From Tetranychus cinnabarinus (Eukaryota; Arthropoda; Arachnida; Trombidiformes; Tetranychidae), in the NCBI GenBank assembly GCA_022266195.1, contig WHVY01000010.1:12501-76500 (forward strand): a stretch of DNA of 64,000 bases. Reading direction: 5' to 3'. The position numbers and the translations under genes are program-made. This document shows positions 36,112 through 49,800 of this stretch, piece after piece. The notes beneath the pieces are model-generated. The model saw only the letters and a list, made by a program, of their open reading frames with translations. It had not been told where the DNA came from and did no database searches. Numbering within the stretch: position 1 is the stretch's first letter; the number at the start of each line of letters is the position of its first letter.

Positions 36112-38022
36112 ATTACAGAAAAGCCTGAACTACCAAAAATAATAACCCATCTTAGTACACATTTGACAATTTGACAAACCAAGCCTTTTCAATGTCCACC
36201 TATTGCATGTTAATCCCAGTTAATTTACCTGTATGCGTAACTCAACTAAGAAAAGTGAAAAGAGCAAAAGTAACAACAATCAATTACAATTACATTATTA
36301 CCAGACAAGCAAAGGGATAAGAGAAACAACTATTTCACCTTATTTTTTCTTCTCTCCTAAATATAACCATAACATAATAATAATAATTGATTTTATCCAT
36401 TGCATGTGTTACTCCTTCACATTTGAATCACTGTTTTATTTCAAGCTTACATTTTAATCTTCTTTCAATAAGTTATTGGAATGTTTTTTGTTAATAATGT
36501 AATGTCTTCCCAATCCTTTCCTTTTCCCTCGTTTTGTTCATTCCTACAACATCCATTCACTGTATCGACCTGATCACCATATTTAACCCTGAAAATATCC
36601 TTTTCAACAATCCCGTGTTTACATGTTTCAAAATCAATGTCTGGTCAAATCCAATTCTGGTTCAATTCTGGTTACCAATGAAACTCTCTGTATATACGAA
36701 GCTTGCCAACGCCTATCAACCTATTATTTAAATAGTGATGAGTGAGACTGAGAGAAAGACTAAATTCAGACTCTTTCAAAACTCAGAGTGCAACAAAATA
36801 TACACCCATAAAGCCTATTAAAAGGAAGATAAGAAGGAGGGAGAAGACAAAAAAGTAAAAATCAAAGAATCAGTTGAAACTTTTATCAACTGTTTAATAG
36901 AAGAAATATAACCGAAAACCAATAAAACAGAGAAGACAGAGAAAACAAGAAAGTAGGACAGTTTTGACTCTACAGATGATAGTGATGATGAGGAGGACGA
37001 GAATGATTGTGTTTACAAGTCTTAACCTTTAAGAAGAACGATGTCTGGGAGGAAAATCAATTCTCAATGATGACCAAAATTATCATCACATGGAGAGATG
37101 AAAATTTAGGTTATCTTTTGGCAATTGTTCATTTTGTTTCTTATTCATTTTGACCTGATTTTTAGCCTTTTTTGTCTGTGAAACTCATCATGTCCCATTT
37201 GCATTAAATAATTATATCGTACTTTCTTTGCAACAAATTTCATCTTAACATTACTATTTGAGTTATCAAGTTTTCATTGAAATAATAGTTAAGCTTGACA
37301 TAGCAAACAAAATGATTACATTGAGGAACTGCAGTAACAGTGAATAATTCAAGTCTTTTTGATTATTTATTTGTTTTCTTGTTTCTCAAGGAATCATTAC
37401 TTTATCAAGACAATTGTTACGATTATTTTTCACGATTCTATTATTATTTATCATTACAACTTGCTAACAATTATCTTTTAGTTTGAATGACGAATCTCTT
37501 GAATATAAAATTTACTCGAAGTAACATAATAATATGACAAAAATGTTCCCAATGGAAACCATTAATTTGTGTTTCTTGCCTTGTTTCAGCTCTAGGTTAA
37601 TTGATCTTAGACAGGTAATTAAAGGGTCTGTCATATTAATATTAATTAACTGGGCTAGTTAAGTAACTAGAATTGAAAATTTATGCTTTACTTGAAGACC
37701 ATCAAAAAAGGAGGATGCCTTTTTGTAACCTTAGAAACCTTTTTACCAGACATCATTAATTCACTCCCAATTTTAATATGATAAATATATTGTTGCATAT
37801 TTTTTAAGTATATTTTTAGGGTTAAAAATGGTGAGATAAACAATGATTTATTTTTAGCTGGTAAATCATTTGATTGAGCCCTTTAAATCGATCAACAAAT
37901 CAGTTTACCTTTTCTATTTTTGCTCGTCTCTTCCTTGCCTTTTCAAACAAATTTGTTTGATATTACCTTTAAATCAATTGTGATCTCATTTTATATTCTA
38001 ATGATTCCTTTAATGCTTTCAG
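36112..38022. other. 3' UTR or intron, no clear gene
   Basis: Follows the stop at 36111. A 25-nt micro-exon candidate (~37591-37615, between TTTCAG and GTAATT) was seen, but its phase does not fit the next exon. Otherwise AT-rich and non-coding. Confidence 0.35.
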
Positions 38023-39555
38023 CTGAAAAAAATAAACCAAAAAGCCACCAAACCGCTGCTGAATCAAAATCCAATGCTGCTTCTCGCAAACCAATACCAG
38101 GTTGTTATACTTCAACCCCTTAACTATCCAGCTTTAGCTTGCTTTTTAGTTTGCAGTTGTGCTAAATCATGTTTAACATTGATTAATTATTTACTCTTCT
38201 CTATTTTTACCAATTTAGCACCCAAAAGTAAATCTTTAGCTGATAAAAAGCGATCTGGTGGCTTAAACACTCCTGCTGGAGCCAGACCAGCCTCAGTTGA
38301 ATCTGAGGGAGGAAAAATTTGGCTCAAGCCAAGGAAAGAGGATAAATTGACTACTGGAAGTGATAAAGGTGATAGTGAGAAAAAGGATTCAACAATTAAG
38401 CCTGAAGATGGCGGTGATTCAAAAAGGAAAGCTAGTGAAGGTGAAAATGGTGCTCCAGCGGGTGCTTCCAGTTTAGGTACTTCCGGATCTTTGACTCCTC
38501 TACTTTCTCCTCGTGAAAAAGAGGGAAGGAAAGATGAAGATGAAACTGCTTCAAATAATACTAAGTCACCAAATACTTCTGATGATCAACCCAGATCACC
38601 CAGACCCAATTCATTGGTTGGTTCCATTGGTTCCATAGCTAATGGCGGTATTGATTTAGCTTCACCTCCAGCCTTACCCGATGGTCCTGTTAAAACAACG
38701 GAAATCAAATCACCTGAAGAAGTTACTGGAGTTAAATCGCCTTCCCCTGAATTGTGGAGAGTTACAGTTGATACTGGGACTGATATCAATTGGACAGAGT
38801 CAAAACCTGCTAATATTGTCGATAATAATAATAAAGTAAACTCTAACAATAATGGAATCGGCGAAAAAGATGTTTCTTTGGAATCAAATAATGATAAATT
38901 AGAGATTCAATCAAACGAGAAGGAATTTTCAAGTCAAAAGCAATCAGGAGATAACCCAGAAAATGTTAAATCTTCAGGTAGGTTAATTTTATAGTACCTA
39001 CTATAAACTTGATACTTGGTTTAACCACATTAGATGGAAGTAATTTTATTTTAATATAGCAAATTGCATGGTAATTATTCTGAGTATCAATCCCGCACAT
39101 TTTGAGCTGACTACAAGTCGCCTTTCAGTTTCCTAGCTTGATAAATGTATCATTTTGCCAATGAATTATGTTATTTTCATTCAAATTAGTTCATCTAGTT
39201 ATGTAAAAATTTATCCACGAAAATCTATATTTTACAGTTGGTTAGATTTACTATAAATCTATAACTTGCTCTCGATTATCTCATTATCAGTAGACAGCTA
39301 AATAATATCAATATGAAACAAGTTATTTTTTCCTCTATTGAATAATTCATCTATGGGAATTTATTATTAAACCAAGGTCAATTTTAATCGCAGTTGCTAT
39401 TACAAATAAATGAATGGAAATGCGATGAATTATGGAAAGGTTTGTATTGTTTTATTTCCTCAACTAATATTTACAAATGATAACTAAATCTATTTTTCGC
39501 TTGTTTTTACCTTACAGAGACAACCGAGGATTTGTATGGACCGTTATCCCTATAA
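38023..39555 (+). CDS. Unrecognised Ser/Lys/Glu-rich disordered protein, 3' exons
   Basis: Exons 38023-38100, 38219-38977 and 39518-39555 all join in phase 1 with GT-AG borders. The donors are GTTGTT (weak) and GTAGGT. The product is polar and disordered: an A/K-rich start, GGKIWLKPRKEDK, several SP sites (SPREK, SPRPNS, SPEEV, SPSPELW), ELWRVTVDTGTDINW, an Asn/Ser-rich segment, and a short end ETTEDLYGPLSL. The first exon needs an upstream exon ending in phase 1. The donor at 36095 provides this, so it may be the 3' part of the preceding gene, with the 36111 stop as an alternative end. Family not recognised. Confidence 0.6.
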
Positions 39556-41064
39556 ATAACCGCTAAGAAACCATTGATTTTGATAAAAGATGAACTAGGT
39601 CCTGAGACGGTTAAAGCTTTTCATTGCCACTCAGTTAAGGAAATTAAAGGATCGATTGAATATTTTGCAACTCAACTTTATTAAATAACAACCCAAAACT
39701 CGATTAGCGCCACAAATTATCGATTACAATTGTTCAATGTGATTTGTTGGTTGGTTCATCAGCTGAAATATCCTTATCCTCCGTGGAATAATCAAGATAT
39801 GAAAAGGGATTCGGCTAAAATTAAACTTGACCTCTAATCAATATTTGACTTGTAATTTGCTTCAACGTATTTATTACAATTGCTTGAAGTAAAGGTTTAA
39901 TACTAATTAGATTGCTGATGAATTTACCAAGAATAATTCAGATTTAAATCTAACAAGCCGGGGACGTATCTCGATTGTTCAACAGATTTGATTAACAATG
40001 GAAATTTTGGATGACAGCAACCAAATTAATTGAACAATCAAAAAGATGCTTCTAATGACTTGCTAAAAATTGCATTTTTGCTTGTTTTGCCATTTAAGGT
40101 CACTTTTCATTTTTCATTGTGCTTAATTTAAAATTTGTTTGATTCTTACTAATGACGATCATGACTAATTTACCGTTGATTTGTGATAATTTAGTTTCAT
40201 TCAATGATATTTACCATTTTATTCAATTGATACATAATTTAACAACCTTACGGTTCTAAATCACTATTAACAGTAATTCACATTGAGAAAACCCTTCTTG
40301 ATTGAAAGTGAAAGCATAAAATGAGTTTTTGTTTCTTTTTTATCTCATATTGATTCTGTTAAAAATAATTAATTATATTTGAATCCATTTTGTTCATTAT
40401 ATCGTAAATTCTTTTGTTATTTATTCATTAATAATGCTTCCATTTTTTACGGTTTCACTCATTTACAGACGAAAACTGATTCAGAAAATGAAACATGAAT
40501 CAATGTAAAGAAATATCTGAAAAGGTTTCATGGATGAAAATATCATATAAGAGAGATTTATAAATTGGATTGAATTTAGGTTCAAATTGTTTGCTATTGG
40601 CGCGTATTACTTGAAATTTATCGAGCAAATTCAGTGAGAATCAATTTACTTGAAATATTTTTCAGAAATTTTTATTTCTACTGTGTATTAAAAGACTGAA
40701 TTTGGGTCTTTTTGACGAGTATTGATAAAGATCTTGAATTTTATTTCGATATAAATTTAAAGTTAGGAAATTGATGGATGTATATTCCTAGTTAATTGAA
40801 AGACTAACGAGTGAGTGAACAACCATAAACATAATTGACAATTTACACCTTGAATGGTTTGGAAAAGTCCAGGGCAACCATGAGAGATTATTCCTGATTA
40901 AATGATGGTAATGAAAATAATTAAGTTGAATGTTTTAATAGATATTGAAGGGAGTTAGAATAAATATTTCAACGCTTATTCGTTAAAAAGTACATTTTGA
41001 GTCCATTTTTTGCTTTAAGCTGGGCGGTCTTCAATTTTGATCATTCCAGATAAATCATAAATAA
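39556..41064. other. Convergent intergenic region
   Basis: Contains the 3' UTRs of the + strand gene ending at 39555 and the - strand gene ending at 41065. No coding exon or repeat is evident. Confidence 0.4.
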
Positions 41065-44000
41065 TCATTCTTCATTTGTATCTGAAAATTCGTCATCTTG
41101 TTCATCATTTTCTTGAAAACCATCTCCATTCTCTTTAATTGAACCAGCTTTCTGTACACAATTAATCCTATGAACAGCACAATGGATCCTGAAATAAACC
41201 ATTGATTCATTCATATATTTTCGGTAATTTTTCTTGGCTCTCCGAAGCCAATCTAAACTTGATTGGAAATCTCCTTGAGTTCGATATATTAAACCAATTT
41301 CCATACAAGCATGAGGTTGCAGATAAACATAATATTCAAGATCACGGTCACTGTAATTGGATATAAAACAAAAGTAGCGTAAGTTATTAAAAGATTATTG
41401 TAGATTATTATTGAAAGGTTATTGTAGATTAATACAATGAGTAAATTTCAATATTACCATTGGATAACATCTATGAAACATGTGATTGCTTGAAGAGGAT
41501 AATTAAGATATCTTAAACAAATTCCTTTCATGAACATTAAATAATAGTATTTATGGTAATGTTTTGACTCTGTTGGAGGAAATAAGAAAAACAATTAGTT
41601 AAACTTACTGAAAAACATGATGATTATTTTAGACTCACCTTTAGAGAAGTTTTTCATTTCTTTTTCAACTGTTTGCAACAGTCTATCCAACATTTTTGGA
41701 CATTTACCAAGGATCGGAAAAATATTCCAGATATAAAATAATTCCTGCAAAAATTGAATTGAAAATTAATATAGTGAAACAAAAATGAATATGAAAATGA
41801 GTAATAAATTTGATTCTCACCATAACTGGTAAAAGTAGAGTTTCACCTTCTAAGAAATATAATTGTGATCTTTTAACTAGACTTTTCTCTAAATAAATGC
41901 TCTTTCCAGCAACTCGTCTCATTGATTTCGGTACTTGTCTAAATAAAAAAATATAAATTATTGTGTTAAACATCGTTGAATCATTATAACCAAATTGAAT
42001 TGATAGGATCATTACTTCATGTTTTTGGAAATTTCTTCAGCCAGAATGGGGTCCTTTTTTTCAAGATTAACCATATATCTGAAACAAGCTTCCATATAAA
42101 GTGAGGTACAAGGCGACCATTTACAATCTTTTAACAATCGATTGGCAAAATTAGCAGCTTTTTCATAGTCACCCAAAATCCTGAGGAAATAATATAAAAT
42201 GAATATCTTTAATTGGCAATCAAGTTAAATAAATGGTAAGATTAGACTAACGCATGTGAAAATGACAATCCCCAATAGCAGGCAAAATCAATCTGACTCC
42301 ATTCCTTGGATGGACTTAATTTCAAGGCTTGATTATAATACTCGATTGCCTGTTGAAGAGGAAGAAATATATTAATTAAAACAAATCGTTTAAATTGATA
42401 GTTGAAAAGTATAATAAATTATAATTGACCTCTTCGATTCGACCATTAACAAATGAAAACAATGCTCGATAAAATTTACCAAACCCACTCTAGTAGGAGA
42501 AAGTTATATAGTTGATTAATTGATGAAAGTTCAAATGATTTATAAGTTTATAGTTAAGAATAGAGCAGAAAAAAACCTTTGAGTAAATATCCCATGTTGC
42601 CAGAATCTCTTCCATAAAAGACATCTCAGGTTCACCAAGGCCTGTTCAAGTAGAAATAAACATTTCTTTAGACGATAATTGATCAACAATAGGAATTATT
42701 ATTAACTGACCGAAGGTAAATTCAACTGTGCATTCATGAGCAAGGAGTAACATGGCAGCAATCGGACTCCTGAATCCCCAATCTCCAATTGAAACTTGCT
42801 TAAGATGGACAAAAGCTTCTTCTCGAGTTCCAGAGAAACCAAATAATTCAATCAATTTGAGGACTCGAGCAGGAATATAAGAAATTGCCTATTCCAAAGA
42901 AACGAAAATCAATAAAAATCAAATTAATAAATGATAACATTTGGATTTTATAAATTGATAATTAAAAAAACTGGTTACTTACCAGATTGAAAAAACCAGT
43001 TCCAATTCGAAGACCAGCTTCAAAGTTTTTCTTTGTGTACGGAGTTAACCAACTTTCTCTATCTTCCAATATTTTTCGGCATTTTCTGAAAGTAATTGAA
43101 AAGGCCAATTAGGAATAATACTGGATAATGAAAAATTCAACAAAGATAAATACCTGTAAATATAAATTGTTTCACGTAACCTCATGACAACCTTTAACAA
43201 AGTTGAAAATGATTTTGCTCTTAAAACAGCCAACAATATCCAGCCGACATTAAGCTCAGCGTACATCATCTCAGCGTGACATTCCTCTAAGCATATTGAA
43301 ATTGTAATTAGTAGAGTTGATATTGAGGACAAAATAAATACAATCAAACTGTTGATCATTCATTTGAAATATTTAGCCATTTTATTACCTTCAGTATAAC
43401 TTGCTGCATTAACTGATCCCCAAATTTTCGAGACTAAACTGGTTTTACGTCGAGATCGATCAATAACTGCAATTGCTCTTTCAATTTTAGTAAATGCTTC
43501 ATCTAGAATGGGCTTGAGATTTGAAATATGAATTTTAATAAAAGTAATCTTCTTTGGATGAATCTTATTATGTATTTACCTCTTCCATTGAAAAAAGAGC
43601 TCGAATAGCAGTTAAGGCTGCAGTTCCACACTCGAAAACAAAAGATTGATCTCGTTTTGATTCACATGCTTTCATGGCCTCATCAAACTGGTAGTTCATA
43701 AACAGATCAACATGAGCTCGACATTCACGTAAAATCGCATCCATGTCGACTGAAGTCACGTTATCCTTTGGTAAACTGTAAAAAATCATTCAAGTCATCT
43801 GTTATTTCATTTGTGCAAATTACATCTGATATTGGTGAAAATCATGGATAAGGAACAGATTAACAGATTTAACGAGTTAAGTAAATAATCGTTCAACTTT
43901 TCATGCATTTAGAGTCTGTGCTTCATAAGTCAAATTGGAATGATGTATTAGCCATAATCGGCAGTTGACCGAAGGATATATTACATAAAAGATCAATATC

Positions 44001-45874
44001 CGATACAAGCTCAAGTTGAGTCAACATACTTTAAGAAGTAAACTTGATCAAACGTTAATTTTCAAACACAATTTCCTTGTTTGTAGCAATTTACTGTCTA
44101 TTATTGTGTTTACAGAAAAGAGTTACTCTTTGGTTTACAGGTAATTATTGAAAAATAAGAATACATTTCCTTAATATTATTTTAATGTTTCTTCCAGTAA
44201 TAATAATCTTTTGTTATTCAAAGGTCTTTGTACCTGAAATGCAAAGTTGACTTGCTGGTTCATTTCGATCATTTAAATACATTCAACTATATAATAAAGT
44301 TCATCTGTTTTTAACAAAAATTTTACACTAAAATCGAGATTAACTTACCCTTTGTTACCGTTAAGGTCAATGTCCAGTTGCTCAGTTGCATCTTCGAAGA
44401 GCTAAATGAAAAAAGCAAACAATGTTTATAAATTTTTCAATTGTAATGACTGTTGTGATGAATTAAAATGATTCATAGTCTTTAATAAAATTGTAGTTGG
44501 AAATATTATTGACATGAGTTGTTAACATGAGTTGAGTACATCAATATTACCGTATGATTTTGAAGCTTTGGAAGTTAGTTATCAATGAGCTTTCGAGGTT
44601 TGACAGGTTTATTTTTTACATTTGTGATGATTTTATGGCATAATCGCTAAGGTAATTTAAAACTGAGAAGTGCATTAGCAATGTTTCATCTAACAATTAG
44701 CTCATCTTTAATTTAAAATGGTCAACAAGAGTAACCTTGTAAAAGTGTAATTTTAACTGATTCAGCCCCGAGTAATGAATGGGAAAAGGGTAAATTCAAT
44801 TTTTAATTCAATGTTTACAAGATAATTATGTAATTGGGATTGGTGAATAAAAACTCAAAGCCTGAAGCTTTAATTATCAATCGTATATGAAATGAAATGA
44901 AACTTGTGTTGAAGCTTGAAAAACAGAAAGAGCTGAGTGATTTATATTTGAATTTACAATAAATATGATGGATAATTTTTCTATTGTTTTGCGTGATTGA
45001 GCTTGAAACAGGAATGAATCTTAAAATAATTAGACATTGCAGGGAACAATCAATGAGTTTTAAGAAATTCATAAAGCTAATGATCAAAAAATGATCAATA
45101 ATGGGAAGCAAAGCCATTGGAAATATTTTTAGTTTGAAATTCAATTGACTGTTAAAAAATATATTCCCGGTTTTTTATGGAAACTGTTTTTGATCATTTA
45201 ATCGAAAAGATTGGGTAATTAGTCTGGGAATCAACTTTAAATAGAATCACAATCAAAAATTAATTGTGGCGCCAAAGGAGATGATAAAATGATTGGTCAA
45301 AGCGAATGGAAATAATTTTCTAAATATAAATTTTCTTTATTGAATGGCGAAAAGGTTAATTATAAGCCAATTTGATTGTTGATATACACAAAGCAACTAT
45401 TCATTATTGTCCGGAATATACAAAAAAATCACTAATGGCTAGCCTTGATTAAAATTAAAAATAATATCGATAGATGAATTTTCCTTATTAAAATGAGAGA
45501 ACAGCTAACCTAACAGTGGATTAAGCAAATATGAAAGGATAGATGATTTAGGAGTAGCAAGTTTTAATTGTTACCGTTATTGTTCATAGACATTATTCAT
45601 AATTTAAGCTTGTAAGAGTTAGGTATGAATCAAGAAAAATAGGGAGATGTTTTGGTAAACAAATAAATTTAGATTGACGGATTTCAAGAAATCTCGACCC
45701 TCGTCGAAGTGCGAAGGGTTATCCATTAAATAGTTAAAGCAATTGGTCGGAGGGTTGATAAGAGTACAGAATTTGTTTGAATGGTATATAATTAAATGAA
45801 AAATTTACCTCTTCGTCAGAATCATTGTTATCCAGTTGGTATTGACACTTGTTTTCCTGGGAAAGCACACTCAT
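41065..45874 (-). CDS. TTC39-family tetratricopeptide protein, 15 coding exons
   Basis: Exons: 45874-45809, 44401-44349, 43775-43580, 43512-43389, 43286-43154, 43085-42983, 42888-42711, 42641-42577, 42489-42430, 42349-42252, 42180-42016, 41938-41821, 41744-41639, 41569-41458, 41350-41065. Phases agree and total 1863 nt (620 aa), close to vertebrate TTC39A-C. Family landmarks in order: ECRAHVDLFMNYQFDEAM near the N-terminus, WGSVNAASYTE, the RVLKLIELFGFSGTREEA stretch, TPR-like AIEYYNQALKLSPSKEW and ILGDYEKAANFANRLLK, VPKSMRRVAGKS, ELFYIWNIFPILGK, and the terminal AKKNYRKYMNESMVYFRIH. The C-terminus is acidic. A 5' UTR exon is implied by the acceptor at 45891. It is probably a cytosolic scaffold; which TTC39 paralogue cannot be told. 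Confidence 0.93.
44402..45808 (-). other. First coding intron of the TTC39 gene
   Basis: A 1.4-kb AT-rich intron between the first two coding exons. The 44815-45144 reading frame inside it is not protein-like. Confidence 0.6.
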
Positions 45875-46260
45875 TATTGATGAGGATGATCTACAAAGAC
45901 TTTTACAAGATTATACAATAGAATGGATGTCTACCAATGTATTGGAATGGATGAAGATAGTTAAAAGACACAACTGTAAAATTGAATCACAGTTTTAAGA
46001 TGTGAATGGTTGAACGACAGGCAGATCAGTATTGATTATTGACTTGTTTGATAGTGATGATGGAGAGGCAAGAACGAAGAGAGAAAGTTGAGTGAGTTGC
46101 ATAAACATATTCAGTTGTCTACCTTGAACCCAGTGAACATATAGTTGTAAAATATAACCTTCCACTCAATTTATATAAATTGATCGTCATCAAAATTGAA
46201 AGGAAATTGAAGACAAAAATTCAATAATAAACTTGATTTACAATAATTTTTAGTTAATGG

Positions 46261-46517
46261 CAAAGATTAAAGCATAAGATACAGCAATTGAGAGGTACTG
46301 ATGTTAGTAAGGGACAATGCCCACCTCAAGCGCTAGTTGTCGCATTATTACTGTGATTTACCTTTAATTTTAATCTTTCATTTTTTTGTAAAAAAAATTA
46401 AAAATAGTTTTCCTATTTAATTTTGATCAAAATTTTGTCTGTGGTGCCCTCCAGTGGGCATTGTCCCTTCAGGTTCTCTGTACCTCTTTACTGCAGTATC
46501 TTATACATTAATCTTTG
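46261..46517. mobile_element. 257-bp MITE with perfect 8-bp target duplication
   Basis: Terminal inverted repeats begin CAAAGATTAA... and end ...TTAATCTTTG. Complementarity continues inward through ATAAGATAC / GTATCTTAT, GAGGTAC / GTACCTC and AGGGACAATGCCCAC / GTGGGCATTGTCCCT, so most of each arm pairs. GTTAATGG duplicates exactly at 46253-46260 and 46518-46525. The 8-bp duplication is typical of the hAT superfamily. No coding capacity. Confidence 0.95.
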
Positions 46518-46818
46518 GTTAATGGCAAATCTTAACTGTTTACTGTTTTTTCAACTTCTGGACACCTTCAGGATGTTTTGTGAACTAACGTAATCATATG
46601 TGATCCAATCACCTGGTCTACATGTTAAGATGACAAAGTTGATAGGGCCTATTCGTCCAAAAATAGTGGTTGTATAGCAAACCAGACTATTTGTCCAAAC
46701 ATGCAATTTCAACGCCATCTAACGTTAATAATCAATGGTTACAGTTATCGTCTGCTACGAGCTAAACTTACTTGCACGTTTTATAATTTGATTTTGTTTG
46801 CAGTTTTAATTAATTATA

Positions 46819-49800
46819 ATGGAAGAATTAATTGACTTTAAAATTGGTCAAATTTTTTTAAATTTTCAAGATTTGTGTGATTTCATAGTTGCTTATGAAA
46901 AAAACCGCTGTGTCCAGCTTTACAAACGAACCTCAAGAAAGTCTGCTAATACAGACATAAAATATGGATATATTTTGTTCAATTGTAAGGCGGGTGGTCG
47001 GAAATTTGTGTCCAGATCCAAAGGAATAAGAAATACCAGGTAAGGTAAATTTATGTGCAATTGGAATTCTTCGCTAACCTCTGTTTAAAATTGACTTCAA
47101 ATTTAGGACATACAAACAAAACTGCCCATTCAAGGTTTCGATTTCCGAGGACAAATCAAGAAACATTCTTATTGTTAAAAATGGGAATTTAGACCACGAA
47201 TGTCCTTTTGCTAGTAAACCACACATTTACCAGCGGCTTCCTCGCCAACGCCGACCTGACGCTGTTCAAAAGAAATTTCTACTGGATGCAAAAGATTGCA
47301 ATGGAAATACAAAGGCAATTATCGCAAAATATAATTCAGAATATGCGAAAGCGATAACAAGCAAAGATATTCAGAATCTGGTTAGAAAAGAAAGGAATGC
47401 TGATGGATCATTGACTGATTTGGAACGTCTGATCGCTAAAATGAAAGAAAAGAATGGAGCCAATGTATATGTTACTTATGCTGATAACATTGTTAACACA
47501 ATTTTTTATCAAGATGAATACATGCGAAACTTGTTTCTAGAATATCCAGAATTTTTGCTAGTCGATGCAACTTACAAAATAAATCAAAATAGGATGGCAT
47601 TGATGGTTTTTATGGTTATTGATGGCAATGGGGCATCAGGTGTAATCGCACTTGCATTCATAAAATCTGAATCTGAGTCAGCTACATTCTCTGTGTTAGA
47701 AAGTCTCAAAACAGCTACTGGAGGAGCAAACGATACAAAAGTTATCATGGCTGATAAAGATATGGGCAATCGAAATGCCTTCACTAAAGTAAGTTAAAGT
47801 TTCTGTAGTACTCATTTTAAGCTCTAAACTTTAGAACTACAAATTAGTACTAATTTTTAGTACTGATTTTTAGTACTAATTTTAAGTACTAATTTTTAGT
47901 ACTTACAATGAGTGCTGGATTCAAGTAATTAGAATAGTTTTCTGATAAAAGATTGTAAAAAGCTGTTTCATTTTTCCATTTCAGGCTTTTCCAGATGCAA
48001 CAATACAGATTTGTATTTTCCATGTCATGCAAACCTTCATTCGAGAGATAACATGTCGTAAAAGAAACATCGATGTGCAGCAACGAGAAAGAGCTCTCAC
48101 TTTATTGAAAAAAATGGTATACGCTGATTCAGAAGTTCTTTATGATGCTTTATATCAAAGTTTGAAAACAATTGGTTCAGATGATTTGATGAGATATTTT
48201 GACCAAAATTGGCATGGAATAAGAACACAATGGACAATGTTTGGACAGTTTTCAGCTTTCAATTTAATGTGCAGAACCAATAATAGATTGGAACGCTTCA
48301 ATAGAGAGCTGCACAATATAGCCACAAATTATGGTGAAATAGTTGAAGCTTTCAACAACATTTTTAAAGCAATTATTGCCGTTCGTAGTGAACGTGAGCA
48401 GGAAGCTTTTGATATGGTTTCAAAAATTTCAACAAAACAGTTGGATCAACTGCACTATAATTATAAAGAGATGCTCACGAATTATGCTTATGAAAAAGTT
48501 AACAACCAGCTTGATGCAGCAAAACGAATCATCAAGAAGTTAACCGTAGATGAGCATTCAATTTCAGCATCGTATGTTACCGGTAGTCGAACGATTCAAA
48601 TCACTATTGACACGTGTAATTGCTTCTTCCATACAGTGATGCGACTGCCATGCAGACATATTTTTGCATTTGCAATGAATATGAATAAAAGTTGCTTCCT
48701 TCCAGAACTGTGTTCAATAAGATGGCATCTATCAAAATATTCAGCCTTTTATGGCAAAATTCAAAAACAAGTTCCGCAAAAAAATATTCAACCTAATTCT
48801 TTTCGAAATGATTCAACTGAAATACATGCAGTGACACCAAGTCAGAAATTACGGGAGATGAAAGAATTGGTTATGCAATTCGCTGATATTTCTTCAAACC
48901 TTCCTGATGAAAAATATGAAAAAGTGTTCGAACAAACCAAAAAATTCACAAAAGAAATTTTGGATGAAATTGCAGTAACTCAAGACAAGCAACCAGAATC
49001 GCCAGCTCATTCAACACAGAATGCGAAGAAATTGTGTTTCTGCACACTTGAGACTTATAATTGTATTGAAATGTTCATGTGTTGTCATTGCATGAAGATG
49101 CAACATATGCTTTGTTATGGCTTTCTCAACTGTTATAAAAGTTATTATGACACTCGATCCGATCCAGACGCAAATTTTTCATGCATTGAATGTCCAGATG
49201 AAAAATATACTGACTATAATTTGAAGACAATTAACGAACTGGAAAGACAAAAGATTGCTCACACCAGAATTGCTTTAAAAAGTCTAATCCAAAAAAAACA
49301 ATTGAGTTTAGATACTCGGGTTATTCAAATTGAAAAAAACTTGTGTTCAACTGACTGGAAAAAATTAATTGAAAAATATTTTATCAAAATTGATATTTGT
49401 AATATCGAGGATATTGAAATCGCCTATCCAACGGCTGATGATGATTCTAGTCAGGACGAACTGAGAGACGCCGGTGACGATAGTGTACAAGCTTCTACAA
49501 GCAAGCATTTAACAACAATAATTGAACCACTGGAGAATACGGAATACCAGGAAAAAATGGAATCAGATCATGCATATTCTTCCCTGAAAGATCTAAAATT
49601 GCCTAAAGTTGCTATTAACGTTAGACGAAAAGGCCATGCAAAAACAAGCAAAAAAGCAGAAGTAAAAGTTTTTAACGGACTGAGCACAGAACAAAAAAAG
49701 AAAAGTAAGTTTATTCATTCAATCTCAATCTGCAGAATCAATTGAATTATTGTTTCAGATGCATTAAATTTGTTTGTTTCAATTTTGAAGGAATGTTAAC

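Noticed and set aside
37591..37615. 25-nt micro-exon between TTTCAG and GTAATT
   Set aside because: Its phase is incompatible with the following exon at 38023.
44815..45144. Minus-strand frame in the first TTC39 intron
   Set aside because: Would break the in-phase exon series; hydrophobic AT-rich composition only.
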